Below are positions 9,824-17,486 of a DNA stretch of 43,800 bases, one piece after another. Source of the DNA: an uncultured Saprospiraceae bacterium (GTDB lineage: Bacteria; Bacteroidota; Bacteroidia; Chitinophagales; Saprospiraceae). Under the pieces are notes generated by a model that saw nothing but the letters and a program-made list of their open reading frames with translations, was not told the DNA's origin and searched no databases. Position 1 is the first letter of the stretch. Each line of letters begins with the position of its first letter. The position numbers and the translations under genes were made by a program. The DNA is taken from NCBI GenBank assembly GCA_937927575.1, contig CALBEE010000071.1:1-43800 (forward strand), written 5' to 3'.

Positions 9824-10705
9824 TTAGTGTAATATCAGCTTTCTAATTATTACAGAATCGTCTATCATTATTTTTGCAATAACAACACCTACATAATCAC
9901 AATGAATTTTTACTCCTTGGAAAGTAGATAGGGTATGATGATCTAATTTCATTCCTCCCATATTAAATAATTCGATCGAACTAATGGATTTGTTTTGAGG
10001 TGATGTAATGGTTAATGCTCCAGAAGAAGGATTGGGAAAAATGCTTATCAATTCCTTCCATGGATCCTTGTTGGAATTGGTTTCGGCTAATCGATAAAAG
10101 ACTAAGTTGTCTAGTCCGAGGCCAAATGCACCAGGAGTGGTTCTTTCTCCAATTATTTTTATAGAATGAATGTCTGGACTATCTCTTTTGAATCCCCATT
10201 CAGTAGCTATTCCATCTCCAGTATTTGGATCCTCATCTGTGATAATAATTTCAGATATTATTGTATCTAATTCATCACGTGCTTGAATAATAAATGATTC
10301 ACCAAAATCTATATCTAATATAGCTGCACTTATACTATCTACTGGTGACGAAAAAGAAATAAGTAAAGGAGAAATAGTTAATCCCTGTAAAACGCCATCG
10401 TCAGTAAGAAAATACATTCCTACTTCATATTCATTTAGAATCGTATCGGCACCCATCGATGTGTTAAATGCCGTTGCCGGTGAGCCCACTTTTGAGAGGG
10501 TTGGAAAAGTACCATCTTCAAGTACAAAGGAAACACCATTAGAGACTAAGTATTGATTATTTATACTAAGATTTTCTACCAATGTTTCATCTGGAATGGT
10601 TTCGAAATCAATAGTCTGTATGGTTGTTTGTGATTTGACAGTGTTTACCATCAAAAGCAAAATTATTATTAGATTGGTATTGGTGATTGATATTGAATGT
10701 TTCAT
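9824..10705 (-). CDS. Secreted protein with T9SS sorting domain, function unknown
   Basis: A 293-residue protein with a signal peptide (1-25, ending VKSQ). The beta-rich body (about 30-210) opens with IDFETIP and a YLVSNGVSF segment. It resembles the jelly-roll-like anchor domains of PEP-CTERM and other exported proteins, where an FxxL..GxxF pattern and a GLDNLVF strand are common (GLGLDNLVF at about 196-204). The C-terminal 75 residues form a T9SS type A domain (IFPNPSSGALTI, IELFNMGGMKL, ending RKLILH). It is probably exported to the surface; no catalytic residues are evident. It is alone on its strand, about 100 bases downstream of sbcD's start and 190 bases from the next gene. Confidence 0.7.
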   Translation of the reverse strand: MKHSISITNTNLIIILLLMVNTVKSQTTIQTIDFETIPDETLVENLSINNQYLVSNGVSFVLEDGTFPTLSKVGSPATAFNTSMGADTILNEYEVGMYFLTDDGVLQGLTISPLLISFSSPVDSISAAILDIDFGESFIIQARDELDTIISEIIITDEDPNTGDGIATEWGFKRDSPDIHSIKIIGERTTPGAFGLGLDNLVFYRLAETNSNKDPWKELISIFPNPSSGALTITSPQNKSISSIELFNMGGMKLDHHTLSTFQGVKIHCDYVGVVIAKIMIDDSVIIRKLILH

Positions 10706-10836
10706 TCTAACTTATTTGTTTATCAGTAAGATACCATTTTATATTTTGAATTTTTAAATACTTTATTTTTTAACATGGTAAGCAATGAACCAATAAAAGT
10801 CTTATCAATGCAACAAATACAAATTGGAGTAAAAAA

Positions 10837-10863
10837 AAAGCACCTCCACAAGGGAAGTGCTTT
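10837..10863 (-). terminator. Rho-independent terminator of the PspA/ESCRT-III-like unit
   Basis: On the minus strand, AAAGCAC and GTGCTTT form the base of a hairpin. Three further inner pairs follow after one mismatch, with a five-base loop. Nine T residues follow directly. It lies about 30 bases after the stop codon at 10896. Confidence 0.78.
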
Positions 10864-10895
10864 GATTCTTTTATAAGTTACTATTTAACTATTAC

Positions 10896-11909
10896 CTAGT
10901 CAAATAAACCCTCGTATTCACTATCATTACTATTATCTCTAGTTTGAGCATCTAGTTGCTTTAAATCGAGTACTTCGTCATCTTCCTGTTCTTGACCTCC
11001 CAATAGAAGTAGCGTACTTTTCTTCTCGTATTCTTCTAACATCTTAAGCCCTTGTTCTTCAAACACACCATTTTGCAGATCGATACTGTTCATGAAGTCA
11101 GATGACATTTCCATGAATTGCTCCATTTCACCTACTTTATTGGCTACATCATCGGCTATCACTTCCATAGCTTGATCAAACATCGCCCTTTTATCAGAAT
11201 CGCCTTTAATAATACTCATTGCTGATCTCATAGCACCATGAGAAGCTCGTATTGCTTTTCGTTCTTGTTCTTTTACTTTTACTTGATCTACAGTATCTTC
11301 TAGTAGAATCTCAGAATTAGTATACATCTTCCCTAACACTCTATGGAGTATGGACATTCGCTTATGTAATGCTACATATTTAGTGTTGGAGTCTTTGAGT
11401 CTAGCCGCTTTTCTACTGGAGAGTAACATGGCTTTTTGATTACCTTGCTCCTTTGCCTTCTTAGCGATTAGCATATTTTTCTGGATTTCACTATTGTTTT
11501 CAGCTACGATGTTTTTAAGCTTACGCATCTGACCACGTAGCCCACCGATCTGCTTACTCATCTTCTTGAGATTTCCTTTTAAATCATCAATATAGTTTTT
11601 GAGTATACCGATTGGGTCGATGGTGACGAACATTCCTGTAATCCATCTCATCACGCTCTTATACATATAGCTAATGAGCGTTCTGGCTTTAGGATCTAAT
11701 GCTACATAGATTATCAGTCCTAATACGGCTAAAACTCCAACGATTCCAAGGGTAGTAGTGAGAGCACCTAGGATCGCAGCGCTAAATTTGTAAAGTAGAA
11801 ATCCGATTCCACCGATTGCACCTAATAGAAATACAGCGCCAGTAGTTCCCTCGGGTCTACTCCAAAATGATTTACTTTTTATTTCTGTATTTGGAAAATT
11901 GTCTGCCAT
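10896..11909 (-). CDS. Membrane-anchored helical protein resembling PspA/ESCRT-III
   Basis: A 337-residue protein with no obvious named family. A short cytoplasmic N-tail is followed by two adjacent hydrophobic helices (about 22-42 and 45-71), probably a membrane hairpin. From residue 98 to about 300 it is almost wholly helical and charged. It begins IDPIGILKNYIDDLK, which recalls the DPEKLIRLMIQEME segment of PspA/IM30. It continues with AKKAKEQGNQKAMLLSSRKAARLK, which recalls the basic helix-alpha2 region of ESCRT-III proteins. A shorter helix near 240-272 and an acidic tail (QEQEDDEVLDL, ending EYEGLFD) match the autoinhibitory acidic C-terminus of ESCRT-III in character. The relationship is inferred by eye. 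If correct, this would be a tethered membrane-remodelling or membrane-repair protein. It is the second gene after the coiled-coil protein at 12017, with its own terminator behind it. Confidence 0.5.
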   Translation of the reverse strand: MADNFPNTEIKSKSFWSRPEGTTGAVFLLGAIGGIGFLLYKFSAAILGALTTTLGIVGVLAVLGLIIYVALDPKARTLISYMYKSVMRWITGMFVTIDPIGILKNYIDDLKGNLKKMSKQIGGLRGQMRKLKNIVAENNSEIQKNMLIAKKAKEQGNQKAMLLSSRKAARLKDSNTKYVALHKRMSILHRVLGKMYTNSEILLEDTVDQVKVKEQERKAIRASHGAMRSAMSIIKGDSDKRAMFDQAMEVIADDVANKVGEMEQFMEMSSDFMNSIDLQNGVFEEQGLKMLEEYEKKSTLLLLGGQEQEDDEVLDLKQLDAQTRDNSNDSEYEGLFD

Positions 11910-12016
11910 AATATATTGATATTCTGTGTTTTATAAGTCAGTTAGCATGTTCAGACTGCTTGAATTACTATTCTTACAGTCTTTATAGTTCTAAAAATAG
12001 AATTCTTTATGGATAT

Positions 12017-12568
12017 CTAGAGTATGTTTCCCCATTTCTCTATATCCTCTTCTACAGCTCCATACACCTGATCATACGCCTCTACGAATTTATCACGTGT
12101 TTCTTGGATCTTAGCTTTAGCATCCGCAGCCTTTTGGTCTACTCCTTCCAGTTTTTTGGTGAACAGGGCAATTTCTTTCTGCATCTGTTCTATTTTCTTC
12201 TGATGATCAGCAATGGTTTTCTTAATAGTTTTGGCTTCTTCTAATTTACCTTCCACTTTTGCTGCCATTTGTCTTTTAAGCGTATCTGCAAATTTCTCTT
12301 TCTCTTTGACCAATACTGTAAGATACTGCTTACCGCTTTTTACCAGTTTATCTTTACTGATACCCATAGTACTTGCAGTTGCGTATGCTGACTTTACGCT
12401 AGTGATTTCATCGATATCCATCTCCTGTAGACTCAATACTGATTTCTTGAATTTTATATAGTCGAATTCTTTGCCATGATTCTCCTTAAGTGCTGTAAGT
12501 AAGGATAAGAGTATTTTTTTGTCTAAGTGATCGATATCACCAAATAGTTCTTTTAAGTCGATTTGCAT
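12017..12568 (-). CDS. Coiled-coil partner protein upstream of the PspA/ESCRT-III-like gene
   Basis: A 183-residue soluble protein, family not recognised. Residues 1-75 form a mixed helical domain (KELFGDIDHLDKKILLSLL, then a segment ending SAYATASTMGISKDKL). Residues about 80-170 form a continuous, Lys/Glu-rich coiled coil (KIEQMQKEIALFTKKLEGVD). There is no signal peptide and no membrane segment. It lies 107 bases upstream of, and in the same direction as, the membrane-anchored helical protein; no terminator is seen between them. It is therefore likely a partner or regulator of that protein. The coiled coil itself could belong to the same helical-polymer superfamily, but the match is weak. 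Confidence 0.6.
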   Translation of the reverse strand: MQIDLKELFGDIDHLDKKILLSLLTALKENHGKEFDYIKFKKSVLSLQEMDIDEITSVKSAYATASTMGISKDKLVKSGKQYLTVLVKEKEKFADTLKRQMAAKVEGKLEEAKTIKKTIADHQKKIEQMQKEIALFTKKLEGVDQKAADAKAKIQETRDKFVEAYDQVYGAVEEDIEKWGNIL

Positions 12569-12813
12569 AGGATAAAATATATGTATTTAAAATAGGCTTT
12601 AGCGCTCTTATATTATTCAACCACATAATGACATAAAAAGTGCAAGGTTTGACGCTTATATCTACCAATGAAGTCAATTTTTAGATTAAAAACGAATGTG
12701 TTTATTTTACTAAGATATAGCCTTCAATACATTATGAGAATAGTACTTGGCCATGTTTATAGCGATTAAGTATTTGATCGGTTACTTCGTTTGTAAAATA
12801 AGATTAAGATTCT

Positions 12814-13845
12814 TTAAATAAAATCAACATCTGGAGCAGTAGGGTAGCTCATTAGCCATGAGATGGCCTCTTTGATGCCTCTTCCTTCATAGATTGTTTG
12901 ATATAGCGTTTCTGTTATAGGTAGCTTTATATTTTCACTTGAGGCTAATCTATGCACAATCATCAATGTCCTTAAACCTTCAATAATTTCATCTGATGTA
13001 TCTAATATATCTTGTAAAGTTTCTCCTGCCGCTAATCGAGTTCCGAAAGTATAGTTTCTACTATTGGTACTGGTTGCTGTGGCGATCAAATCTCCAATTC
13101 CTGCACTACCAAGAAAAGAATTGGCGCTGGCACCCATAGAGCTACCAAATTGTACCATCTCCCTTAGGCCTCTTGTAATAAGAAGTGCCTGAAGGTTTTT
13201 GCCCATATCCATGCCTCCCAAAATTCCAGAAGCAATAGCAATTATATTTTTAAATGCTCCGGCAAGTTCGGCTCCAGTGATATCATGTGATCCAAAAACA
13301 AAAAATCGATTTGAAGCCAGTGCTTTTTTCCCTTTATTGATGACTTCATCAAATTCGGAAGATATTACCGTAGCTGCGGGTTTACCATCTAGTATCTCTC
13401 TTGCGAGATTAGGCCCAGAAAGACAACCTACTCTTACTACTGAACTTTCTTGTTTGATAACCTCAGACATAGAATGAATGTCACTTCTTAAGAAGGAAGC
13501 TTTTTGTAAATCTTCTATGGTTTTATCTCCGTAGTCTAAACCTTTAGTAGCATGAATTAGTATATGAGAAGGCGTAAGGTATTTACTGAGATCCCTCATC
13601 ATGCTTCTAAAAGCCGAAGAAGGTACTACAGGGAAAATCAATTGGCATTCTTCACATATTTTCGCTAGATCATCTACAGCTACTATTCGTTTATTGAGCT
13701 TAGTATTTTTGTGAAAATGATCGTCATTAATTGCACTACGAGTTTTGGGATTACGCGAATAAATCATCACGTCATAGTTGCTAGCGATAAGACTAGAAAC
13801 CGTTATTCCAAAACTGCCAGAACCAATTACTCCTACCTTTTCCAA
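12814..13845 (-). CDS. gpsA: Glycerol-3-phosphate dehydrogenase [NAD(P)+]
   Basis: A 343-residue cytoplasmic enzyme that reduces dihydroxyacetone phosphate to sn-glycerol 3-phosphate, the backbone precursor of phospholipids. The N-terminal Rossmann motif GSGSFGITV starts at residue 8. FPVVPSSAFR, ATKGLD, SGPNLAREI and the catalytic-lysine segment GAFKNIIAIASGI follow in the family order. Also present are GSAGIGDLIATATS and RNYTFG with the substrate-binding Arg-Asn. Length is normal. It lies 80 bases downstream of yidC in the same direction, so the two membrane-biogenesis genes may be co-transcribed. Confidence 0.96.
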   Translation of the reverse strand: MEKVGVIGSGSFGITVSSLIASNYDVMIYSRNPKTRSAINDDHFHKNTKLNKRIVAVDDLAKICEECQLIFPVVPSSAFRSMMRDLSKYLTPSHILIHATKGLDYGDKTIEDLQKASFLRSDIHSMSEVIKQESSVVRVGCLSGPNLAREILDGKPAATVISSEFDEVINKGKKALASNRFFVFGSHDITGAELAGAFKNIIAIASGILGGMDMGKNLQALLITRGLREMVQFGSSMGASANSFLGSAGIGDLIATATSTNSRNYTFGTRLAAGETLQDILDTSDEIIEGLRTLMIVHRLASSENIKLPITETLYQTIYEGRGIKEAISWLMSYPTAPDVDFI

Positions 13846-13925
13846 TGTAATCTTTATTTTCTTTCAGTGGTTCTCAAGTCGTTGAACTATCATCCGAATA
13901 TTGAGACCTGTAAATTTAAGCGAGT

Positions 13926-15839
13926 TTACTTTTTCTTTCCTTTGCCTTTCAATTTGGCTTGTTGCTCTTGCATGGCTTGAGCTTGTCTCATTTGTTCTTG
14001 CAGTCTTTCCGCAAAAGAGTTTTTCTTTTTCGGTTTAGCTTTTTGAACTTTTAACTCTTCTAATATTTTATCATCATCAAAGACAAACTTCTTAGTAATT
14101 ACAGTTTGTAGGATGTTAATAAGATTAGAAAAGAACATATAAGTAGTCAAACCTGAAGCGTAACTATTGAAGAATCCTAAGAACATTACAGGCATAAAAT
14201 ACTGAACATATTTCATGGCTGGATTGGCAGACATATCCATATGCTTCGTATTATAATAGGTATATATCAATGTAGTAGCAGCCCAGAGTAAAGTAAATAA
14301 TGAGATGTGTGTTCCTAAAAATGGAATATCCATACCATGTTCAAAAAAGACGTCATAAGAAGATAGGTCAGTCGCCCATAAGAAAGATTCTTGTCGGAAC
14401 TCAATCGATGCTGGGAAGAATCTAAACATGGCGTACCAGATTGGCATTTGAGCAATCATCGGCATACAACCACCAAAAGGGCTCACACTATATTGCTGAT
14501 AGATCTTCATAGTCTCCATCTGCTTCTTCTGTGGCTCGTCTTTGTATTTTTCAGTAAGCTTGGCAATCTCAGGTTTGAGGGCACCCATCTTCGCTTGAGA
14601 ATGCAACATCTTATACATAAGCGGATAAAGTGCCATCTTGATCAAAAAGATCAATACCAATATTACGATTCCTTTATTTCCAATGAAACCAGAAAGAAAA
14701 CCAAAGAAAGGTCTAATGAACCATCTGTTAATAGAACCAAAAATAGAATTTCCGTAAGGGATAATCTCTTCAAGTTCAACACCGTACTCTTTTAAGTTAT
14801 CAAACTTGTTTGGTCCGATATACATTTTCATTGCGATCTTCTGATTACCAGATTGATCGTAAGGCATTTCTATTTCTGATTTGATAAGCTTTAATGCCTT
14901 GACCGACTCATCCTCTTGATCGATCATTTTAGTTTCAAAAGTAGCTCCTGCAAATGGCTGATCAGTTGTGATTAATGCCGTATTGAAGAATTGATTGACA
15001 TTCGATACCCAATCTACTTTATCTTCTGAAAGATCAGCATCAGAGTCAGAAATACATCTACAATAATCTACATCCTCTTCTTTATTATCTCGGTAGTAAA
15101 CAGTAGAGTAGGTTTGTTCAAATTTATTGTTTTTCTCTAGTCGATTAAGATAGTTGTCCCATTCTAGTGTTACACTTTTTCGGCCTGTATCAAGATGCTG
15201 ATTCATTCCGACTAAGTTTAGATCATAATCAATGTTATAGCCATCTTCGGCTAAGGTGTATTTCTGCTCAATATATCCTCCATCACTTGTAGCTGCTTTA
15301 AATGAAATAGAGTTGCCACTTTGAGTAGGCTTGAAAAACAGTTCTTCCGTATTGATCATTCGAGAAGGAACATTCGGCGTACTCAATTTATAGTTAAATC
15401 TATTACGCTCATCATTCATGAAGTATAATGGTGTATATCCAAGATCTTCACCGTCCACTAATGCACTAGATTTGTAGTCTTTTAAGTGTGCGGATACTAT
15501 TTTTCCTCCTTTATTGGTGAAGTCAATTTTTACATTGGCATTCTCAAGTGTGTAGGTTTTAGCTTCTCCACTCGCTGCAGGTGCAAAAGCACCGAATATA
15601 CCAGTGTTTTGAACGATACGTACGGAATCGCTTATTGTGGCATTTTGCTCTTGAATTTTTGCTGCTGAGTCATTGATGCTAGCTATTTCAGCTTGCTTGG
15701 CTTGCTCAGTAGCTAAGGCAATGGAGTCTTGAATCTCTTGATGTCGTGCTAATTCTGCTTCAGTGGGTTGATTAAGGTATGACCAGACTATCATGGTCAT
15801 AAATATTAAGATAAAAGCAATGATATTATTGCGTTCCAT
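13926..15839 (-). CDS. yidC: Membrane protein insertase YidC
   Basis: A 637-residue Oxa1/YidC-family insertase with the long Gram-negative layout. It has an N-terminal membrane anchor (residues 6-20), a Gln/Ala-rich linker, and a large periplasmic beta-sandwich domain (about 85-350). The conserved C-terminal core has five membrane helices from about 370 to 590. Visible core motifs are GNKGIVILVLIFLIKMALYPL, YSVSPFGGCMPMIAQMPIWYAMFRF and LTTYMFFSNLINILQ. A very basic tail (ending KLKGKGKKK) is of the type that helps bind ribosomes. It inserts and folds inner-membrane proteins alone or with SecYEG. A possible TACATTTG -7 element lies at 15908-15915. Confidence 0.97.
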   Translation of the reverse strand: MERNNIIAFILIFMTMIVWSYLNQPTEAELARHQEIQDSIALATEQAKQAEIASINDSAAKIQEQNATISDSVRIVQNTGIFGAFAPAASGEAKTYTLENANVKIDFTNKGGKIVSAHLKDYKSSALVDGEDLGYTPLYFMNDERNRFNYKLSTPNVPSRMINTEELFFKPTQSGNSISFKAATSDGGYIEQKYTLAEDGYNIDYDLNLVGMNQHLDTGRKSVTLEWDNYLNRLEKNNKFEQTYSTVYYRDNKEEDVDYCRCISDSDADLSEDKVDWVSNVNQFFNTALITTDQPFAGATFETKMIDQEDESVKALKLIKSEIEMPYDQSGNQKIAMKMYIGPNKFDNLKEYGVELEEIIPYGNSIFGSINRWFIRPFFGFLSGFIGNKGIVILVLIFLIKMALYPLMYKMLHSQAKMGALKPEIAKLTEKYKDEPQKKQMETMKIYQQYSVSPFGGCMPMIAQMPIWYAMFRFFPASIEFRQESFLWATDLSSYDVFFEHGMDIPFLGTHISLFTLLWAATTLIYTYYNTKHMDMSANPAMKYVQYFMPVMFLGFFNSYASGLTTYMFFSNLINILQTVITKKFVFDDDKILEELKVQKAKPKKKNSFAERLQEQMRQAQAMQEQQAKLKGKGKKK

Positions 15840-15907
15840 ATGTCTCGTCTAAGGTTCAATCAATAACTGCTCAAATGGTCAGCTATATTTTTGTAAAATA
15901 AGGTGTG

Positions 15908-15915
15908 CAAATGTA
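15908..15915 (-). promoter_or_regulatory. Candidate -7 element for yidC
   Basis: Minus-strand TACATTTG matches the Bacteroidota -7 consensus TAnnTTTG. It would give a leader of about 60 bases to the yidC ATG. I see no matching -33 TTTG at the usual spacing, so this is only a candidate. Confidence 0.35.
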
Positions 15916-16174
15916 CAATTTAGTTTATCTAACTCAGCCGAAGTGTTAGATGATATTACCTCTTTTATAGACAAATCGCCATTAGTCACTAAATAGATAG
16001 CTTTTTGAGAGAATTTAAAAGAAAATTTTGTCAGCATCGTAAATGCCGCTATACATAACTAATTGAATATCAATAAAGGAAGTGATTTCAGAATATTAAG
16101 TTGATTAATTAATTTAAATAAAAATATTAATTGCACTTTTAAACATTTTGTTCAAATAATATATTGATATTAAC

Positions 16175-16205
16175 TTGACTTTTATTTTAATGTTCTTTAT
16201 CTTGT
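16175..16205 (+). promoter_or_regulatory. Candidate promoter of the CBS-pair gene
   Basis: TTG at 16175-16177, 20 bases, then TATCTTGT at 16198-16205. This approximates the Bacteroidota -33/-7 pattern (TTTG, about 19 bases, TAnnTTTG), with an imperfect -7. The expected start would give a leader of about 40 bases. Confidence 0.4.
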
Positions 16206-16251
16206 ACTAAACGAATATTTTATTTGATCACCTTCTAAATATATCTGGCCT

Positions 16252-16683
16252 ATGATGAATGAAGCTATACACACAATCATGACTAAGAATCCTATTTCTC
16301 TATCTCCCCTGAATACGATTGCTGATGTCGAATCATTATTTAAACATCATCGGATACATCATTTGCCAGTGGTAGATCAAGGAAGGTTGATTGGATTAAT
16401 CACCACTTATGATCTTTGGAGTCATGGAAATAAAAACCCGAATGAAACCTTCGTGACGGATATAATGAATACTCGAATAGTAAAGATTAGTCCTGATGAT
16501 AAAATTGGAACTGCAGCGGAGTTGTTTTTGGACAACAGATTTCATGCTCTCCCAGTAGTGCAAGATGATAAGCTCGTCGGAATCGTCACTACTTTTGATG
16601 TACTCAAATACGAATTTAGAAAAGAGTACGATAATATAATCTTATACAAGCATGTATTCGATAAGAGCTTAAGAACCGCCTAA
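16252..16683 (+). CDS. CBS-domain pair protein
   Basis: A 143-residue cytoplasmic protein made almost wholly of two CBS domains (about 9-60 and 70-125). Each has the sequence pattern of CBS repeats: MTKNPISLSPLNTIADV, HHLPVVDQGRLIGLITTYDL, then IVKISPDDKIGTAAEL and HALPVVQDDKLVGIVTTFDVL. Such pairs bind adenine nucleotides (AMP, ATP, SAM) and regulate other proteins; the partner here is unknown. The first two codons are both ATG, so the start may be one codon later. It is followed by a strong terminator. Confidence 0.9.
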   Translation: MMNEAIHTIMTKNPISLSPLNTIADVESLFKHHRIHHLPVVDQGRLIGLITTYDLWSHGNKNPNETFVTDIMNTRIVKISPDDKIGTAAELFLDNRFHALPVVQDDKLVGIVTTFDVLKYEFRKEYDNIILYKHVFDKSLRTA

Positions 16684-16695
16684 TAGGGCGAACTA

Positions 16696-16724
16696 AATAT
16701 GTGCAGCTTAGACTAATATGTGCA
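16696..16724 (+). repeat. Two direct copies of AATATGTGCA, 19-base period
   Basis: AATATGTGCA occurs at 16696-16705 and 16715-16724, preceded by ACTA and ACT, between the CBS stop codon and its terminator. It is too short to interpret. Confidence 0.4.
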
Positions 16725-16743
16725 ACCGAAAAAGCCAAATTAT

Positions 16744-16771
16744 AAGACCCGATAAAGATCGGGTCTTTTTT
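16744..16771 (+). terminator. Strong bidirectional terminator after the CBS gene
   Basis: A perfect 10-bp stem AAGACCCGAT/ATCGGGTCTT with an AAAG loop is followed by a T run. The stop codon of the convergent lipoprotein (TTA at 16770) lies inside the T run. The mirrored A run upstream is weaker, so it mainly serves the plus strand. Confidence 0.88.
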
Positions 16772-17306
16772 ATTTCAACTGAATATCTCCATGTCCTCTA
16801 AATCCACAATTATCCGAAGTAGAGAGTAAATAATATACTCTTACAAAGCTATCCTGATCCGGTACAAATTGTTGGGCATTTATGGTTAGCGGACCACTGG
16901 TAATATCATTAATCTCATTTAATGAAGTGGCGTATTTATTTACAAATTCAAATGATACTTTAGAATCTTCTGGTATTTGCATGGACAAAGAAAATATACC
17001 ATTGCCTGGATTCGGGTAGGCAGGATAAATATTGATATCGTTTGCTAGTGAACAATCATAGTCATAATCGTCATGATCGTCAAATAAACTTTCGATCACT
17101 CCAGACCATTCTTCATCAAGTGTCCAATCCGTATTATCAGGATTACCTAATAATGCTCCATTAGCATCCGTTGGAGTAATATCATTAATATCCAAGGTGT
17201 AAATCATCGGGTTTTCTATTGCTGGTTCGGTGACTTCTTTATCCTCACAGGAAGTAAATAGTAAGAATATAGATAGCAGCAATAAAACATTGTGAGTCTT
17301 TAGCAT
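16770..17306 (-). CDS. Lipoprotein with an internal T9SS/FlgD-like segment
   Basis: A 178-residue lipoprotein, with signal and lipobox LLFTSC giving Cys20 followed by Glu-Asp, so it is likely surface- or outer-membrane-directed. The middle is acidic (FDDHDDYDYDC, about 75-85). Then comes INIYPAYPNPGNGIFSLSMQ, the typical opening of a T9SS sorting or FlgD-like Ig domain, but the C-terminus (GFRGHGDIQLK) lacks the usual final KLVLxK. The domain may therefore be a structural Ig fold rather than a sorting signal. The role is unknown. It is convergent with the CBS gene and ends inside its terminator. Confidence 0.65.
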   Translation of the reverse strand: MLKTHNVLLLLSIFLLFTSCEDKEVTEPAIENPMIYTLDINDITPTDANGALLGNPDNTDWTLDEEWSGVIESLFDDHDDYDYDCSLANDINIYPAYPNPGNGIFSLSMQIPEDSKVSFEFVNKYATSLNEINDITSGPLTINAQQFVPDQDSFVRVYYLLSTSDNCGFRGHGDIQLK

Positions 17307-17460
17307 ATCTAAATAGGTATTAAGTTATGCATAGAAAACGTCAAAAGATGAAGTTAAGTTGCCTTGTGTAGTCTTTGACATAAGTAATTGTACTCTCCGA
17401 CATATGTATTGAAAAATAATATATGTAGCTTTGATTCATATATAAAATTTTGATAATCTG

Positions 17461-17468
17461 TATCTTTG
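17461..17468 (+). promoter_or_regulatory. Candidate -7 element for the subtilase gene
   Basis: TATCTTTG is an exact match to TAnnTTTG, 18 bases before the annotated ATG, giving a very short leader. A TTTG at 17430-17433 is 27 bases upstream, longer than the usual spacer. Confidence 0.4.
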
Positions 17469-17486
17469 GTTGTCACTTCAATTTAA

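Larger units (their letters stand above)
15840..16251. other. 412-bp AT-rich divergent intergenic region
   Basis: This gap separates yidC (leftward) from the CBS protein (rightward). It holds a candidate promoter for each side (15908-15915 and 16175-16205) and a very AT-rich central stretch around 16095-16130 with ATTAATTAAT. A minus-strand reading frame of 52 codons (15879-16037) is present, but I do not see enough to call it a gene. No RNA structure was recognised. Confidence 0.5.

Noticed and set aside
11960-12244. 94-codon plus-strand ORF over the coiled-coil gene
   Set aside because: Antisense shadow; its hydrophobic repeats arise from Lys/Glu codons read backwards.
15879-16037. 52-codon minus-strand ORF upstream of yidC
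   Set aside because: It overlaps a candidate yidC promoter and has no family match; evidence is not enough to call a gene.
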